A DNA stretch of 24,613 nucleotides, taken from positions 1 through 24,613 of IMG/VR virus record IMGVR_UViG_3300046028_003273, one strand, 5' to 3'. Origin of the DNA: a virus. Shown here piece after piece: positions 17,669 to 24,613 of the stretch (within the stretch, counting starts at the first letter, position 1; each line of letters opens with the position of its first letter). Under the pieces are notes generated by a model, which saw only the letters and a program-made list of their open reading frames with translations, did no database searches and was not told where the DNA came from. Both the position numbers and the translations under genes were made by a program.

Positions 17669-18330
17669 TGGCAATTACAGCTCAATATTCATCTATACCA
17701 AAAGCAGATGGTGCTATAGCAATAACACAAGATACATCTTTAACACAACCAACTATTGCTAATGTTGCTACAGTTTTTACAGCAGGTAGCTCTGGTTCAC
17801 GTATTGATAATATTTTAATATCAGCAACTGGTACAACTGTAGCAGGTCAATTAAGATTGTTTATTGCTAAAGGTTTACATGGTAAAACAATCACATCTAT
17901 AACATCATCGACAACAACAGCAACAGTTACAACATCAACTGCACACAATCTCATTACAGGTGATTTGATAACAGTACAAGGAGCATCTCCTATTGAATTT
18001 AATGTTAAGTCTACTGCAGTAACTGTGTTAACATCTACAACATTTACTTATCAAATTACTTCTGTGTCTTCAGTAGCGGCAGATACAGTTGGTTATTACT
18101 CATCAACTAGATTAGGTACAGGTATTCAATATTCTTTATTAAAAGAAATTACTTTTGCAGTTGTTACACCATCAACAACAGTAGCTGCATATAATTTACA
18201 ATTATCAAGTTTTATGAATCCTGAGATGTTGCCACTACAACTACCAGCAGGATATTCATTACGTGCAACAGTAAGCACTACGCAAACTTCAAGTGGTATA
18301 AATGTAACAGCAACTGGTGGCGATTACTAA
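17668..18330 (+). CDS. Tail fibre-associated beta-rich protein, 220 aa
   Basis: The start overlaps the previous stop (TAATG), with CAGGAA upstream. Residues 1-70 and 145-220 appear to form one beta domain (SRIDNILISATGTTVAGQLRLFIAKG, and then FMNPEMLPLQLPAGYSLRA). A module at about residues 72-145 seems inserted into it. The insert has the pattern TAHNLITGDLITVQGA, then Asn and a TTFTYQI strand, which is a common small phage structural module. There is no enzyme signature. It lies between the fibre-like protein and the two propeller-like proteins and is probably part of the same receptor-binding apparatus. Function is inferred from context only. Confidence 0.55.
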   Translation: MAITAQYSSIPKADGAIAITQDTSLTQPTIANVATVFTAGSSGSRIDNILISATGTTVAGQLRLFIAKGLHGKTITSITSSTTTATVTTSTAHNLITGDLITVQGASPIEFNVKSTAVTVLTSTTFTYQITSVSSVAADTVGYYSSTRLGTGIQYSLLKEITFAVVTPSTTVAAYNLQLSSFMNPEMLPLQLPAGYSLRATVSTTQTSSGINVTATGGDY

Positions 18331-19838
18331 TGTCAAATCAAGGTTTACGTGGCATAACTCCTGATTTAAAAAATGGAATAAGTCGATATTCATTTGTTGG
18401 CTATACTGCTCCTAGTTCTGGTGTTATTAGATTAAGTCTTTTGGATGTTGGTAAACGTATAACTATTAACACGCAGATTGCTGAAACTTTTGTTATTTTA
18501 CCTAGACTCTATGCTACTACTTTAGATAGAAATATCATTATTTGCAATACGTCAACTAAACCATTAAAAATTTATAGAAATGGTAGTAATGGTTCAAACT
18601 TTGCTGCATTTTTAACAATTGTTCCACCGAAATCATCAATGTTATTAGTGTGTACGTCTATATATTCAATTGTAGATGTTAGTACTACTTTATATGGAAC
18701 ATGGGCAACCACTTTAGTTGGAACATCTCCAATAAATACTAGTTCTATATTATTGACAGCTACATCAGGTAGTGCATTTACTTATTGTAAATTAATAATG
18801 TTCGATGATAGCAATGGTGTGCTTGTTGGTAGTTCTGCGGCAGGTACAATTGGAGCTGTGGTTTGGTTGACATCAGGTTCTAACATAGCTATATCTAGTT
18901 TAACAACTTTAAGTGGTAATAGTGTCGGTACTTTTGCAGCAGCAAAATTATCTTCAAATTCAATTATTATAGCAACATCAACTTCAAATTATGGTTCTAT
19001 GAATACACAAGTAGTTACTGTGAATTTAGATGGTGCTATGTCATTTAATACGTTAGGTGTAGTTTTTAATGTGGCTTCAGCCGCAACGTATAATGTTCTT
19101 GATATAGTTGCTTTAAGTGCCACACAAGCTGTACTTTCATTTATCCTTTTTGGTGCAAGTGAGCAGTATAAAGCAGCTGTTATTTCCATAACTGGAACAA
19201 CTTGTTCAGTTTTAGGTGGTGGTAGTTCTGTTGGTATAAATGGAACAGGGACTGGTACTGCTGGTGGTAGTAAAGCTCAATCGATACCGTTGACTTCAAG
19301 TTCTTGGTTATGGTTATTTGATAATTATAATGCGGGAAATCTAAATACACACGGAATAGTTTGTACAATTAGCGGCTCAACAGTTACTTATAATGGTACT
19401 CCAGTTAACATAGGTTTATCTCTTGGTGGTTTTGAAGCTATCGCAAATTCAGCAACACAGGTTTTAGTATTAGGTTGTAATAATACAGGTTATCCATTAT
19501 TTGTAGTAATAAGTATTAGCGGTACAACAGTATCAACTACCACATCAAAATCACTAAGTAGTTACGGTGTAGCACCAAAGACAAATTTGATGTATGTATC
19601 TAATAATACAGCTCTTGCATTAGTAAGGAATTCATCAGATGCTTCATTGCGTATATATATAGTTTTATTTTCAAGTACTACTGTTGACATAGCACCTTAT
19701 GAATTAATTATTGCAGGTTCAGGTTCAGATACTATGTTTGGTTTAGCCTCTGGTACTAGTGGTTCATTGCGTTATTTTGTATATAATAAATCAGCTGGAA
19801 CTAACCAACCAACAATTACACCTATTAAATTAGCTTAA
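18330..19838 (+). CDS. Putative receptor-binding protein, beta-propeller-like, copy 1 (502 aa)
   Basis: The ATG overlaps the previous stop (TAATG). The ribosome binding site is weak (GGTGG), so translation is likely coupled. Residues 1-125 form an attachment-like domain shared with the next gene. From about residue 158 to the end, six or seven units of 50-59 residues repeat one scheme: a strand like LSATQAVLSF, a loop of variable length, a strand like AAVISITGTT, then a variable linker. Unit starts include LSSNSIIIA, LSATQAVLS, LTSSSWLWL, NSATQVLVL and VSNNTALAL. This is what propeller blades look like. Composition is very rich in Ser, Thr, Gly and Val with few charges, like tail fibres. Host recognition is inferred from place in the fibre region and the repeat fold. 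No sugar-cleaving motif is seen. Confidence 0.55.
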   Translation: MSNQGLRGITPDLKNGISRYSFVGYTAPSSGVIRLSLLDVGKRITINTQIAETFVILPRLYATTLDRNIIICNTSTKPLKIYRNGSNGSNFAAFLTIVPPKSSMLLVCTSIYSIVDVSTTLYGTWATTLVGTSPINTSSILLTATSGSAFTYCKLIMFDDSNGVLVGSSAAGTIGAVVWLTSGSNIAISSLTTLSGNSVGTFAAAKLSSNSIIIATSTSNYGSMNTQVVTVNLDGAMSFNTLGVVFNVASAATYNVLDIVALSATQAVLSFILFGASEQYKAAVISITGTTCSVLGGGSSVGINGTGTGTAGGSKAQSIPLTSSSWLWLFDNYNAGNLNTHGIVCTISGSTVTYNGTPVNIGLSLGGFEAIANSATQVLVLGCNNTGYPLFVVISISGTTVSTTTSKSLSSYGVAPKTNLMYVSNNTALALVRNSSDASLRIYIVLFSSTTVDIAPYELIIAGSGSDTMFGLASGTSGSLRYFVYNKSAGTNQPTITPIKLA

Positions 19839-19848
19839 TGAGAACTTT

Positions 19849-21312
19849 ATGTCAAACAACGGATTAATATCAACTGCAATTAGACCAACAACTAGATTTA
19901 AAAAATATGAATATAGTAATTTAACAGATTATGTTTTTTTAACAGATAGTGCATGTAATAATACTATAAAAATAACTGAACCAAATGGATATGGTGTCGT
20001 ATTGCCTAGCGGCTCAACTTTAAAAAACAATAGTTTAATATTAACACATATTGCAGCATCTGAATCAAGCGAATTTAAAATTTATGATACAACAGGAAAT
20101 ACATTTTTAAAATATATTCCTGTTGGAGCTAGTATGCTGTGCTTATGTACAGATAAAGTAAATAATACTTGGCAGTTTGCATTACTAGGTTCTGTTGAAT
20201 TAGGATTAATTACTAATAACGGTATATCGCTTAGTGGTGGTACATTTAGTGGTGGTATATTCCAAGTAGTTAGATGCACTGATACAACTGGGTTTGTAGT
20301 AACAAGTAGTTCATATGTTGCCTATGTTTCTCCATATACATATGTCGCTGGTTCAGGAACTTTAACATTGGGTACTGCTGCAAGTCTTAGTACTTGGAGT
20401 GTTGGTGCGTTAGCTGGTAATTTAATAAGAACGGATAATACACATGCTGTATATACTTATAAAAATACAGCAAATCAACCATCGTTAATAACTTTTACTC
20501 ACAATGGTTCAACTGCGGCTGTCACAGGTTATGGTAATATACATACAGTTAATTTTTTTACCTTAGAATCTGAAATGATTACATCCACTGTAGGATTGAT
20601 GTCGTGGATTACAAATCCACCTTCAGGTTCTATGTATTGGTATATTTGTCCGTTTGGATGGAATGGCACAACTGTAAGCTCAAATCCATCTATTGTTATA
20701 GTTGAAACAAATCCTTCACAATTGAGTGGTCATACATCAATATGTAAAGCTGGCTCAGGTGTAGCTGCTACAAATAATATTAATTTAAAATATATAACTT
20801 TAAATGGTACAAATGCACCAACAATAGTAACAACAATAGCTTTAAGTGGGCTTATTGCAAGTCAATATGTTGGTTTGAATTCATTTGATGGTTCAGTTTT
20901 TGCAATGTCTTATTACGATACCAGTGGGTATCCACTTTTAAGACTATATGCAATGTCGGGAAATAGTTTCTCAGTACTTCAAAATTTAAACGTAAACACT
21001 GTGGCATCTACAGGTACAAGTGGTATTGCTTATTACCCTTCAGATGTTTTATTTTTATCAGCAACAAGAATTCTTGTGCTTTATTTAGATGAAAATAAAA
21101 AAATATGTGTAAAGCTAGTGGGTTTAAATACAACCACTAATACAATGTGGTTGATTTCTAAAACACCTATCACAACTACTATAACAACAGGATATGATAT
21201 AGCTTCTGGTATTAGATTAAAAGCAATTTCATCAACATCTTTTGTAATAACATCTGGGAATGGTTTTAATGATGTTACTATGATTAATAGCAATGTATTT
21301 ACAATAAGCTAA
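19849..21312 (+). CDS. Putative receptor-binding protein, beta-propeller-like, copy 2 (487 aa)
   Basis: This is a diverged paralogue of the preceding gene. Both open with MSN-x-GL, share ILPR or VLPSG, then IYD/IYR...G, then a Ser-Met-Leu-Leu/Cys-x-Cys-Thr stretch and a Trp near residue 110. Both then move into Ser/Thr/Gly-rich repeats. One clear blade-like unit is LSATRILVLYLDENKKICVKL, near residue 403, close to LSATQAV and NSATQVLVL of copy 1. The start is separated from the previous stop by ten bases, and its ribosome binding site (TGAGAAC) is poor. The two proteins may form a mixed tail tip, or each may bind a different receptor. The gene could also be a minor virion protein. I do not recognise a named family. 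Confidence 0.5.
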   Translation: MSNNGLISTAIRPTTRFKKYEYSNLTDYVFLTDSACNNTIKITEPNGYGVVLPSGSTLKNNSLILTHIAASESSEFKIYDTTGNTFLKYIPVGASMLCLCTDKVNNTWQFALLGSVELGLITNNGISLSGGTFSGGIFQVVRCTDTTGFVVTSSSYVAYVSPYTYVAGSGTLTLGTAASLSTWSVGALAGNLIRTDNTHAVYTYKNTANQPSLITFTHNGSTAAVTGYGNIHTVNFFTLESEMITSTVGLMSWITNPPSGSMYWYICPFGWNGTTVSSNPSIVIVETNPSQLSGHTSICKAGSGVAATNNINLKYITLNGTNAPTIVTTIALSGLIASQYVGLNSFDGSVFAMSYYDTSGYPLLRLYAMSGNSFSVLQNLNVNTVASTGTSGIAYYPSDVLFLSATRILVLYLDENKKICVKLVGLNTTTNTMWLISKTPITTTITTGYDIASGIRLKAISSTSFVITSGNGFNDVTMINSNVFTIS

Positions 21313-21322
21313 AGGAACAATT

Positions 21323-21514
21323 ATGCCATCAAAATCATTAGCACAACACAAAACAATGCTTGCTGCAGCACACAACAAAGCCTTTGCTAAAAAAGTTGGC
21401 ATACCAATGTCAGTAGCAATTGACTTTATAAAGGCTGATAAAAAAGCTGGAAAGTTTAAAGCCAAAGAAAAACCAAAAGCCAAAACCAAAACTAAGTCAA
21501 AGTCTAAGGGCTAA
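21323..21514 (+). CDS. Small basic phage protein, 63 aa, function unknown
   Basis: A good AAAGGA lies upstream of the ATG. The first 45 residues (MPSKSLAQHKTMLAAAHNKA, then FAKKVGIP and a KADKKAGKF stretch) match a short protein that I recall in many tailed phages, always without a known role. The C-terminal 20 residues are a Lys tail with Ala, Thr and Ser. There is no membrane segment. The charge suggests contact with nucleic acid, but this is speculation. Its stop codon overlaps an ATG (TAATG at 21512-21516) that leads to a four-codon reading frame. Confidence 0.75.
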   Translation: MPSKSLAQHKTMLAAAHNKAFAKKVGIPMSVAIDFIKADKKAGKFKAKEKPKAKTKTKSKSKG

Positions 21515-21540
21515 TGAGCATTTAGGGCTAATGGACATTT
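21507..21540 (+). repeat. 17-bp tandem duplication over the first holin-like start codon
   Basis: AGGGCTAATGAGCATTT (21507-21523) is followed directly by AGGGCTAATGGACATTT (21524-21540), differing only at two adjacent bases. Each copy holds a purine-rich AGGG and an ATG. The first ATG (21514) opens ATG AGC ATT TAG and stops at 21525, in another frame. The second (21531) opens the 91-residue membrane protein. Confidence 0.9.
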
Positions 21541-21806
21541 TGACATTTGCTGGTGAGGTTGGTTTTCCAATAGCAATAGCGTTAGCTGGGATATATTTTG
21601 TCTTGCTAACGCTAAAGTTTATCCTATTAAGTGTACAAGGTTCAATACAAGAATTGATTATTATAATGAAAAAGTTAGATAATCGTGTGACATGTATGAG
21701 CAATGACATCATAAAAATAGACATACTTGCATCAAATATGTTGGACTTAAAACCAGACATGGATAGAATTTCTCGTTCTGAAAAAGAGGACGCTAGGAGT
21801 GATTAA
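21531..21806 (+). CDS. Single-span membrane protein, holin candidate 1 (91 aa)
   Basis: Residues about 6-35 form one hydrophobic span (VGFPIAIALAGIYFVLL and on), followed by an amphipathic, charged cytoplasm-type tail with LDNRV and NDIIKID. The GFPI entry motif plus one span occurs in small phage proteins often annotated as holins. Its place near a lysozyme supports a lysis role, but a structural or other membrane role cannot be excluded. It shares layout and short motifs with the next protein, so the two look like tandem paralogues. The start lies in the second copy of a 17-bp duplication, with AGGG only a few bases before the ATG, so initiation may be poor or regulated by the mini-frame just upstream. 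Confidence 0.55.
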   Translation: MDILTFAGEVGFPIAIALAGIYFVLLTLKFILLSVQGSIQELIIIMKKLDNRVTCMSNDIIKIDILASNMLDLKPDMDRISRSEKEDARSD

Positions 21807-22054
21807 TGGAATTACAAGAATTGGCTAATAGCTTAAACAAATTTGGATTTCCCGTAATTGCATCGGGTGGTATGGGATATGTGATTTACTTTGTATGGAT
21901 TTGGGCAACTACAATAGTAAAACCATTACTATCAGAAGCCATAGATGTGTTGATTGCATTAGTTGACCGCATAAGATTATTGGACAATGATGTGATAAGA
22001 TTAACGCAAAAGATTAACGTAGCATTAACCTACAAAAACAAAAGCCCCAATTAA
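21806..22054 (+). CDS. Single-span membrane protein, holin candidate 2 (82 aa)
   Basis: The ATG overlaps the previous stop (TAATG), with a strong AGGAG at a good distance. Residues about 14-39 (FGFPVIASGGMGYVIYFVWI and on) form one span. An amphipathic helix with RIRLLDNDVIRLTQKINVAL follows. The pattern FGFP, span, then LDNDxI matches candidate 1 (VGFP, span, LDNRV, NDII), which suggests duplication. This form is also common in other phages. A holin, or one half of a holin/antiholin pair, is possible. Its TAA stop sits in the loop of the terminator at 22040-22064. Confidence 0.55.
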   Translation: MELQELANSLNKFGFPVIASGGMGYVIYFVWIWATTIVKPLLSEAIDVLIALVDRIRLLDNDVIRLTQKINVALTYKNKSPN

Positions 22055-22064
22055 GGGGCTTTTT
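22040..22064. terminator. Bidirectional intrinsic terminator between convergent genes
   Basis: AAAAGCCCC (22040-22048) and GGGGCTTTT (22055-22063) pair perfectly around AATTAA. The plus strand has a T5 run after the stem, and the minus strand reads TTTTGTTTTTG. It serves the rightward holin-like gene, whose stop codon is in the loop, and the leftward lysozyme, whose stop codon lies six bases beyond the stem. Confidence 0.95.
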
Positions 22065-22069
22065 AGTAT

Positions 22070-22543
22070 CTAGGCAATCTGACCACTCTTTAGCACTTGT
22101 GCTAATTCAATAGCTCTACCGTGTACTTGTCTAGCCCAACGTGAGTGTAATAACTCATTAGAAGCTAATTGATATTTATTGTTACGAATATACTTAACAG
22201 CTTGTTTGAATGATGATAAACCACCAACGCCCATGTTATAACTCATGTCGAGCATCACATATTGCACATTGTTTGGCAGTGTACCGTACCATTCAAAATT
22301 AACTGCTAAATCATCATTTAATTTGTGACACATCTTTTTAGCCAACGATGTTGCTTGCCACTTTGTTATGCCATGTTGTTTTAATTTTGAAATTTCAACT
22401 TTAGGTAAGCTAAGTGGATTTTGCGTAAGACTATAACCATAGCCTATTGAATAGCCATTAGAGTCTTTGTATTGCTTATCTCTAAACCCTTCGTGAGCAA
22501 TCGCTCCGTTCAAACAAACAGCTAACAATGTACTTGCAATCAT
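22070..22543 (-). CDS. Endolysin, GH24 (T4-type) lysozyme, 157 aa
   Basis: It should cleave the glycan strands of peptidoglycan at lysis. The length is close to T4 lysozyme (164). The active-site segment reads HEGFRDKQYKDSNGYSIGYG: Glu18 is the general acid and Asp27 stands nine residues on, as in T4 (Glu11, Asp20). The usual Thr is replaced by Ser32, one residue closer, and the usual GH step reads GYS. Downstream, DMSYNMGVGGLSSF and RWARQVHGRA fit the GH24 C-terminal lobe. The ATG follows GAGGAAG at good spacing, and no other start lies before the upstream stop. Residues 2-16 are hydrophobic and end AIA before His17, so export through the membrane is conceivable. The segment is short and lacks N-terminal positive charge, so this is unsure. 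Confidence 0.9.
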   Translation of the reverse strand: MIASTLLAVCLNGAIAHEGFRDKQYKDSNGYSIGYGYSLTQNPLSLPKVEISKLKQHGITKWQATSLAKKMCHKLNDDLAVNFEWYGTLPNNVQYVMLDMSYNMGVGGLSSFKQAVKYIRNNKYQLASNELLHSRWARQVHGRAIELAQVLKSGQIA

Positions 22544-22566
22544 AATTACTTCCTCAATTTTAAAAA

Positions 22567-22603
22567 CTTAATATTAACATATTAATCTTAAGATAATATT
22601 AAG
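22567..22603. promoter_or_regulatory. AT-rich inverted repeat between polymerase and lysozyme genes
   Basis: CTTAATATTA (22567-22576) and TAATATTAAG (22594-22603) form a perfect 10-bp inverted repeat. The 17-base spacer and right arm hold a second palindrome, ATCTTAAGAT (22585-22594). On the minus strand the repeat is followed by TTTTT, so it could be a weak terminator or processing site between the two genes. With one G-C pair in the stem it is weak, and an operator is equally possible. Confidence 0.45.
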
Positions 22604-24613
22604 ACGTTGCTCCAATGTCTTTTAAGATACGGTAGGCTTCAGTTATATACCATTGCTTATCTAAATCAGCAGGTAAGCAATCTGGTAATCTTTGCAATGG
22701 TCGGCAATTATTACTCATTGGAACAAGGTTGCCACTATTGGCATATACGATGGCTGTGTTGGTCGAATTACTGTGATAGTATCTAACTGTCTTACCTAAG
22801 TATTCACCGTCCTTTACAGCCCCTCCCTTGACGTTTCTCAATGTGATAAACTTGCGTATATCTGTATTATTGTTAATTGTATCTTCAATAGCAATAACAT
22901 TAGTCAAATAAGCAACTACAGCTTCAGTACATACCACATTGACAGGATTCTTAGCTATTGATGATTCAGCATAAGCACCTTTTAATTTAACTTCACCATT
23001 TGTTTTGATTGCAATATAGTTATTCACATCTCTATTGTAAATAGCTGAGTAATGTGTTTCTTCCATAATCATATTACAATGTTTTTCAAATCGTTTTGTG
23101 ATGTCCTGCAACAAATCATATTTATCTGTATCACAGTAAACAACTATGCCATCTGTGTTAGACAATACTACGTCAATACCAGCAAGTTGTAAACGCTCCA
23201 TAAACATAAGGATAGTTAATTGACCAGATATTGTGACTTGCGCTAATAAGCGTGGTGCATAGAGAATACTGTATTTACTGCCAAACTTACCAAACGAACC
23301 ATTAAGACAAATCTTAAGCATAGCATCTTTAACTTTATCTTTATTTTTCTTAGCTTGTAATCGTGGATAAAAGATTTTATTTTCATAAAGATTCAAGAAT
23401 CCAAAACCCAATGATTCTGGTGATAATTTTTGGTCAATAATCATTTTTGGATAAAATGATGCGGCATCAATATCAGTTACCTTTTTATTTTTAGTAGCAA
23501 TATAAGCAATGCTTTCTTCAACAACATGCAAACCACCCAAACCCATCTTGTGCTTAATACCACCAATAGTCACAATCAAACCCTCAACATCGGGACACAT
23601 TACCTTACCTTCTCCTGTGTCAATATCTGCATTGCGCACTATCTCAAGAATAGCTTGTAATTCTGGTGTTTTAAAATTGATATATGCTGGCACAGTATAT
23701 TTGAATTTAAAACTAACAAATTCACGCTTTTCAGCTTCACGACCAGTTAGCTTTTTATATTCAGCACCAATGATAGCTTCAGCAACCTGTGCATCTGATT
23801 TAGAACGCAAGTCAACATCATATTCGGCTGTCATCTTTTCACGTAATTCAATAGCAGATAATCTATCTAAATAAACTAATTTAGTTACAGATAAATCATT
23901 GGCACAATAATACTTGACAACTGATATTTTCTTTTCACAAAGGGTACTTAATGGTTTAAATGGTAAATCAATAATGCTATCGCAATGTAATCTTGCACCA
24001 TATAGTTTTAATGAATATTGCAATGGACACAATTCCATAATGTCAATTTGATTTATATTGACAAGTTTTGTTTTGAATGCTTTTAATACTTCATAGCCAC
24101 GCACTTCTTCTTCAATTATCATGGTGGTTGCACGTTGCATATCAGCACATGTTTTATTATTTAAGAATAATGACATGATGATGGCATCGAAGCCAATGCC
24201 GTTAAAAGAAATCAATTCTTTATTATCAATAATATATTGTAACTTACGATAGTTAGGTTCACCATGAAATTCAGATAGTTCAAAGAAAGCAACCTTACCA
24301 CTATCGATGCCTTCAAAAGCAATCAATGTGTAATTAGCATACACCTCAATGTCATATGTCAATCGCTCTGTGCAATCCACTAATTCACGGTCTGTGTATT
24401 CATTAGGAATCCATCCAGCAACCTCGTCAAGAAATGGAATATAATCCTCATTTTCCCAAACTCTTTCTGGTTTAACTGTCATGGTTTTTGGCTCAGCTTG
24501 CCAAAACAAACCATCCAAATCTCTACGTTGTTTACCAATAACCACAGGTTGATTATCAAAATAACGCTGTAGTCTTTCTAATACATCATCATTGAGGTCT
24601 AATTGAAATGCGT
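22599..24613 (-). CDS. Family B DNA polymerase with 3'-5' exonuclease, 5' end cut off by the window edge
   Basis: It should replicate the phage genome. The frame stays open to the right edge. A GTG at 24545 gives 648 residues but has no ribosome binding site, and the codons before it still look coding, so the start lies outside. Numbered from that GTG, the proofreading domain has Exo I Asp65/Glu67 (TYDIEVY), Exo II Asn115/Asp120 (FNGIGFD) and Exo III Tyr213/Asp217 (YCAND), all intact. The polymerase domain has motif A Asp358/Asp360 (DIDAASFYP), motif B Lys411-Gly419 (KICLNGSFG) and motif C SNTDG at 462-466. There the usual first Asp of DTD is Asn463 and the second, Asp465, is kept. Only about 50 residues separate motifs A and B, so the fingers are short. 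It probably heads the leftward block that includes the lysozyme. Confidence 0.92.
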   Translation of the reverse strand, partial: AFQLDLNDDVLERLQRYFDNQPVVIGKQRRDLDGLFWQAEPKTMTVKPERVWENEDYIPFLDEVAGWIPNEYTDRELVDCTERLTYDIEVYANYTLIAFEGIDSGKVAFFELSEFHGEPNYRKLQYIIDNKELISFNGIGFDAIIMSLFLNNKTCADMQRATTMIIEEEVRGYEVLKAFKTKLVNINQIDIMELCPLQYSLKLYGARLHCDSIIDLPFKPLSTLCEKKISVVKYYCANDLSVTKLVYLDRLSAIELREKMTAEYDVDLRSKSDAQVAEAIIGAEYKKLTGREAEKREFVSFKFKYTVPAYINFKTPELQAILEIVRNADIDTGEGKVMCPDVEGLIVTIGGIKHKMGLGGLHVVEESIAYIATKNKKVTDIDAASFYPKMIIDQKLSPESLGFGFLNLYENKIFYPRLQAKKNKDKVKDAMLKICLNGSFGKFGSKYSILYAPRLLAQVTISGQLTILMFMERLQLAGIDVVLSNTDGIVVYCDTDKYDLLQDITKRFEKHCNMIMEETHYSAIYNRDVNNYIAIKTNGEVKLKGAYAESSIAKNPVNVVCTEAVVAYLTNVIAIEDTINNNTDIRKFITLRNVKGGAVKDGEYLGKTVRYYHSNSTNTAIVYANSGNLVPMSNNCRPLQRLPDCLPADLDKQWYITEAYRILKDIGATS

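Noticed and set aside
18330-21312. Diversity-generating retroelement acting on the paired fibre genes
   Set aside because: No reverse transcriptase, template repeat or C-terminal lectin-type variable region is visible in the window.
22496-22543. N-terminal hydrophobic segment of the lysozyme as a signal-arrest-release or cleavable signal
   Set aside because: The segment is only about 15 residues, has no positive residue before it and runs straight into the catalytic Glu at 18. I kept it only as a possibility in the gene entry.
24543-24545. GTG at 24545 as the polymerase start
   Set aside because: No ribosome binding site precedes it, and the frame continues without a stop to the window edge with coding-like residues.
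1-24613. CRISPR arrays, tRNA genes, insertion sequences, integrase or attachment sites
   Set aside because: I saw no direct repeats with spacers, cloverleaf sequences, transposase or integrase frames, or terminal inverted repeats. All regions over 300 bases are covered by genes.

Overview
This window is a piece of a tailed double-stranded DNA phage genome, AT-rich (roughly one third G+C by eye, not counted). The reasons are a tail tube protein, a tail assembly chaperone pair with a programmed -1 frameshift, a 4002-residue tape measure protein, a run of tail-tip and fibre-like genes, membrane proteins of lysis type, a GH24 lysozyme and a family B DNA polymerase. The length-determining tape measure and the frameshifting chaperone point to siphovirus morphology. 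A Gram-negative host is likely (short single-domain T4-type lysozyme, tape measure carrying a lytic transglycosylase domain), but nothing here names the host. The standard genetic code reads through every gene.

Layout. Bases 2-967 are the 3' part of the tail tube gene, which ends at a good intrinsic terminator (987-1022). A sigma70-like promoter with extended -10 (1044-1072) follows, then a small hairpin in the leader and the tail assembly chaperone gene (1127-1531). This gene shifts -1 at an A AAT TTT heptamer (1513-1519), in front of a perfect 12-bp stem, to make a 253-residue fusion ending at 1887. The tape measure gene (1887-13895) fills half the window. It carries a TMP N-terminal domain, an SLT lysozyme domain, hydrophobic segments, two helical tandem-repeat arrays (18- and 27-residue periods) and the usual C-terminal motif. 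A tail hub-like gene (13892-15781) overlaps its end.

A second promoter, with a palindromic -10 region (15788-15816), precedes a close-packed run of tail-tip/fibre genes (15846-21312). The last two encode paralogous proteins that look like beta-propellers. Then come a small basic protein and two tandem single-span membrane proteins that look like holins (21531-22054). Most junctions in this half are TAATG stop-start overlaps, so translation is probably coupled. A perfect bidirectional terminator (22040-22064) separates the rightward genes from a leftward block holding the lysozyme (22070-22543) and the DNA polymerase (22599 to beyond the right edge).

Together the rightward genes build the tail: the tube subunit is guided onto the tape measure by the chaperone and its frameshifted form, and the tip and fibres are added for host recognition. 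The membrane proteins and the lysozyme would release progeny, but they are encoded on opposite, convergent strands. The most unusual points are the very long tape measure with its exact 27-residue array, a 17-bp tandem duplication of the start region of the first holin-like gene, the paired propeller-like fibres, and an Asn in polymerase motif C.
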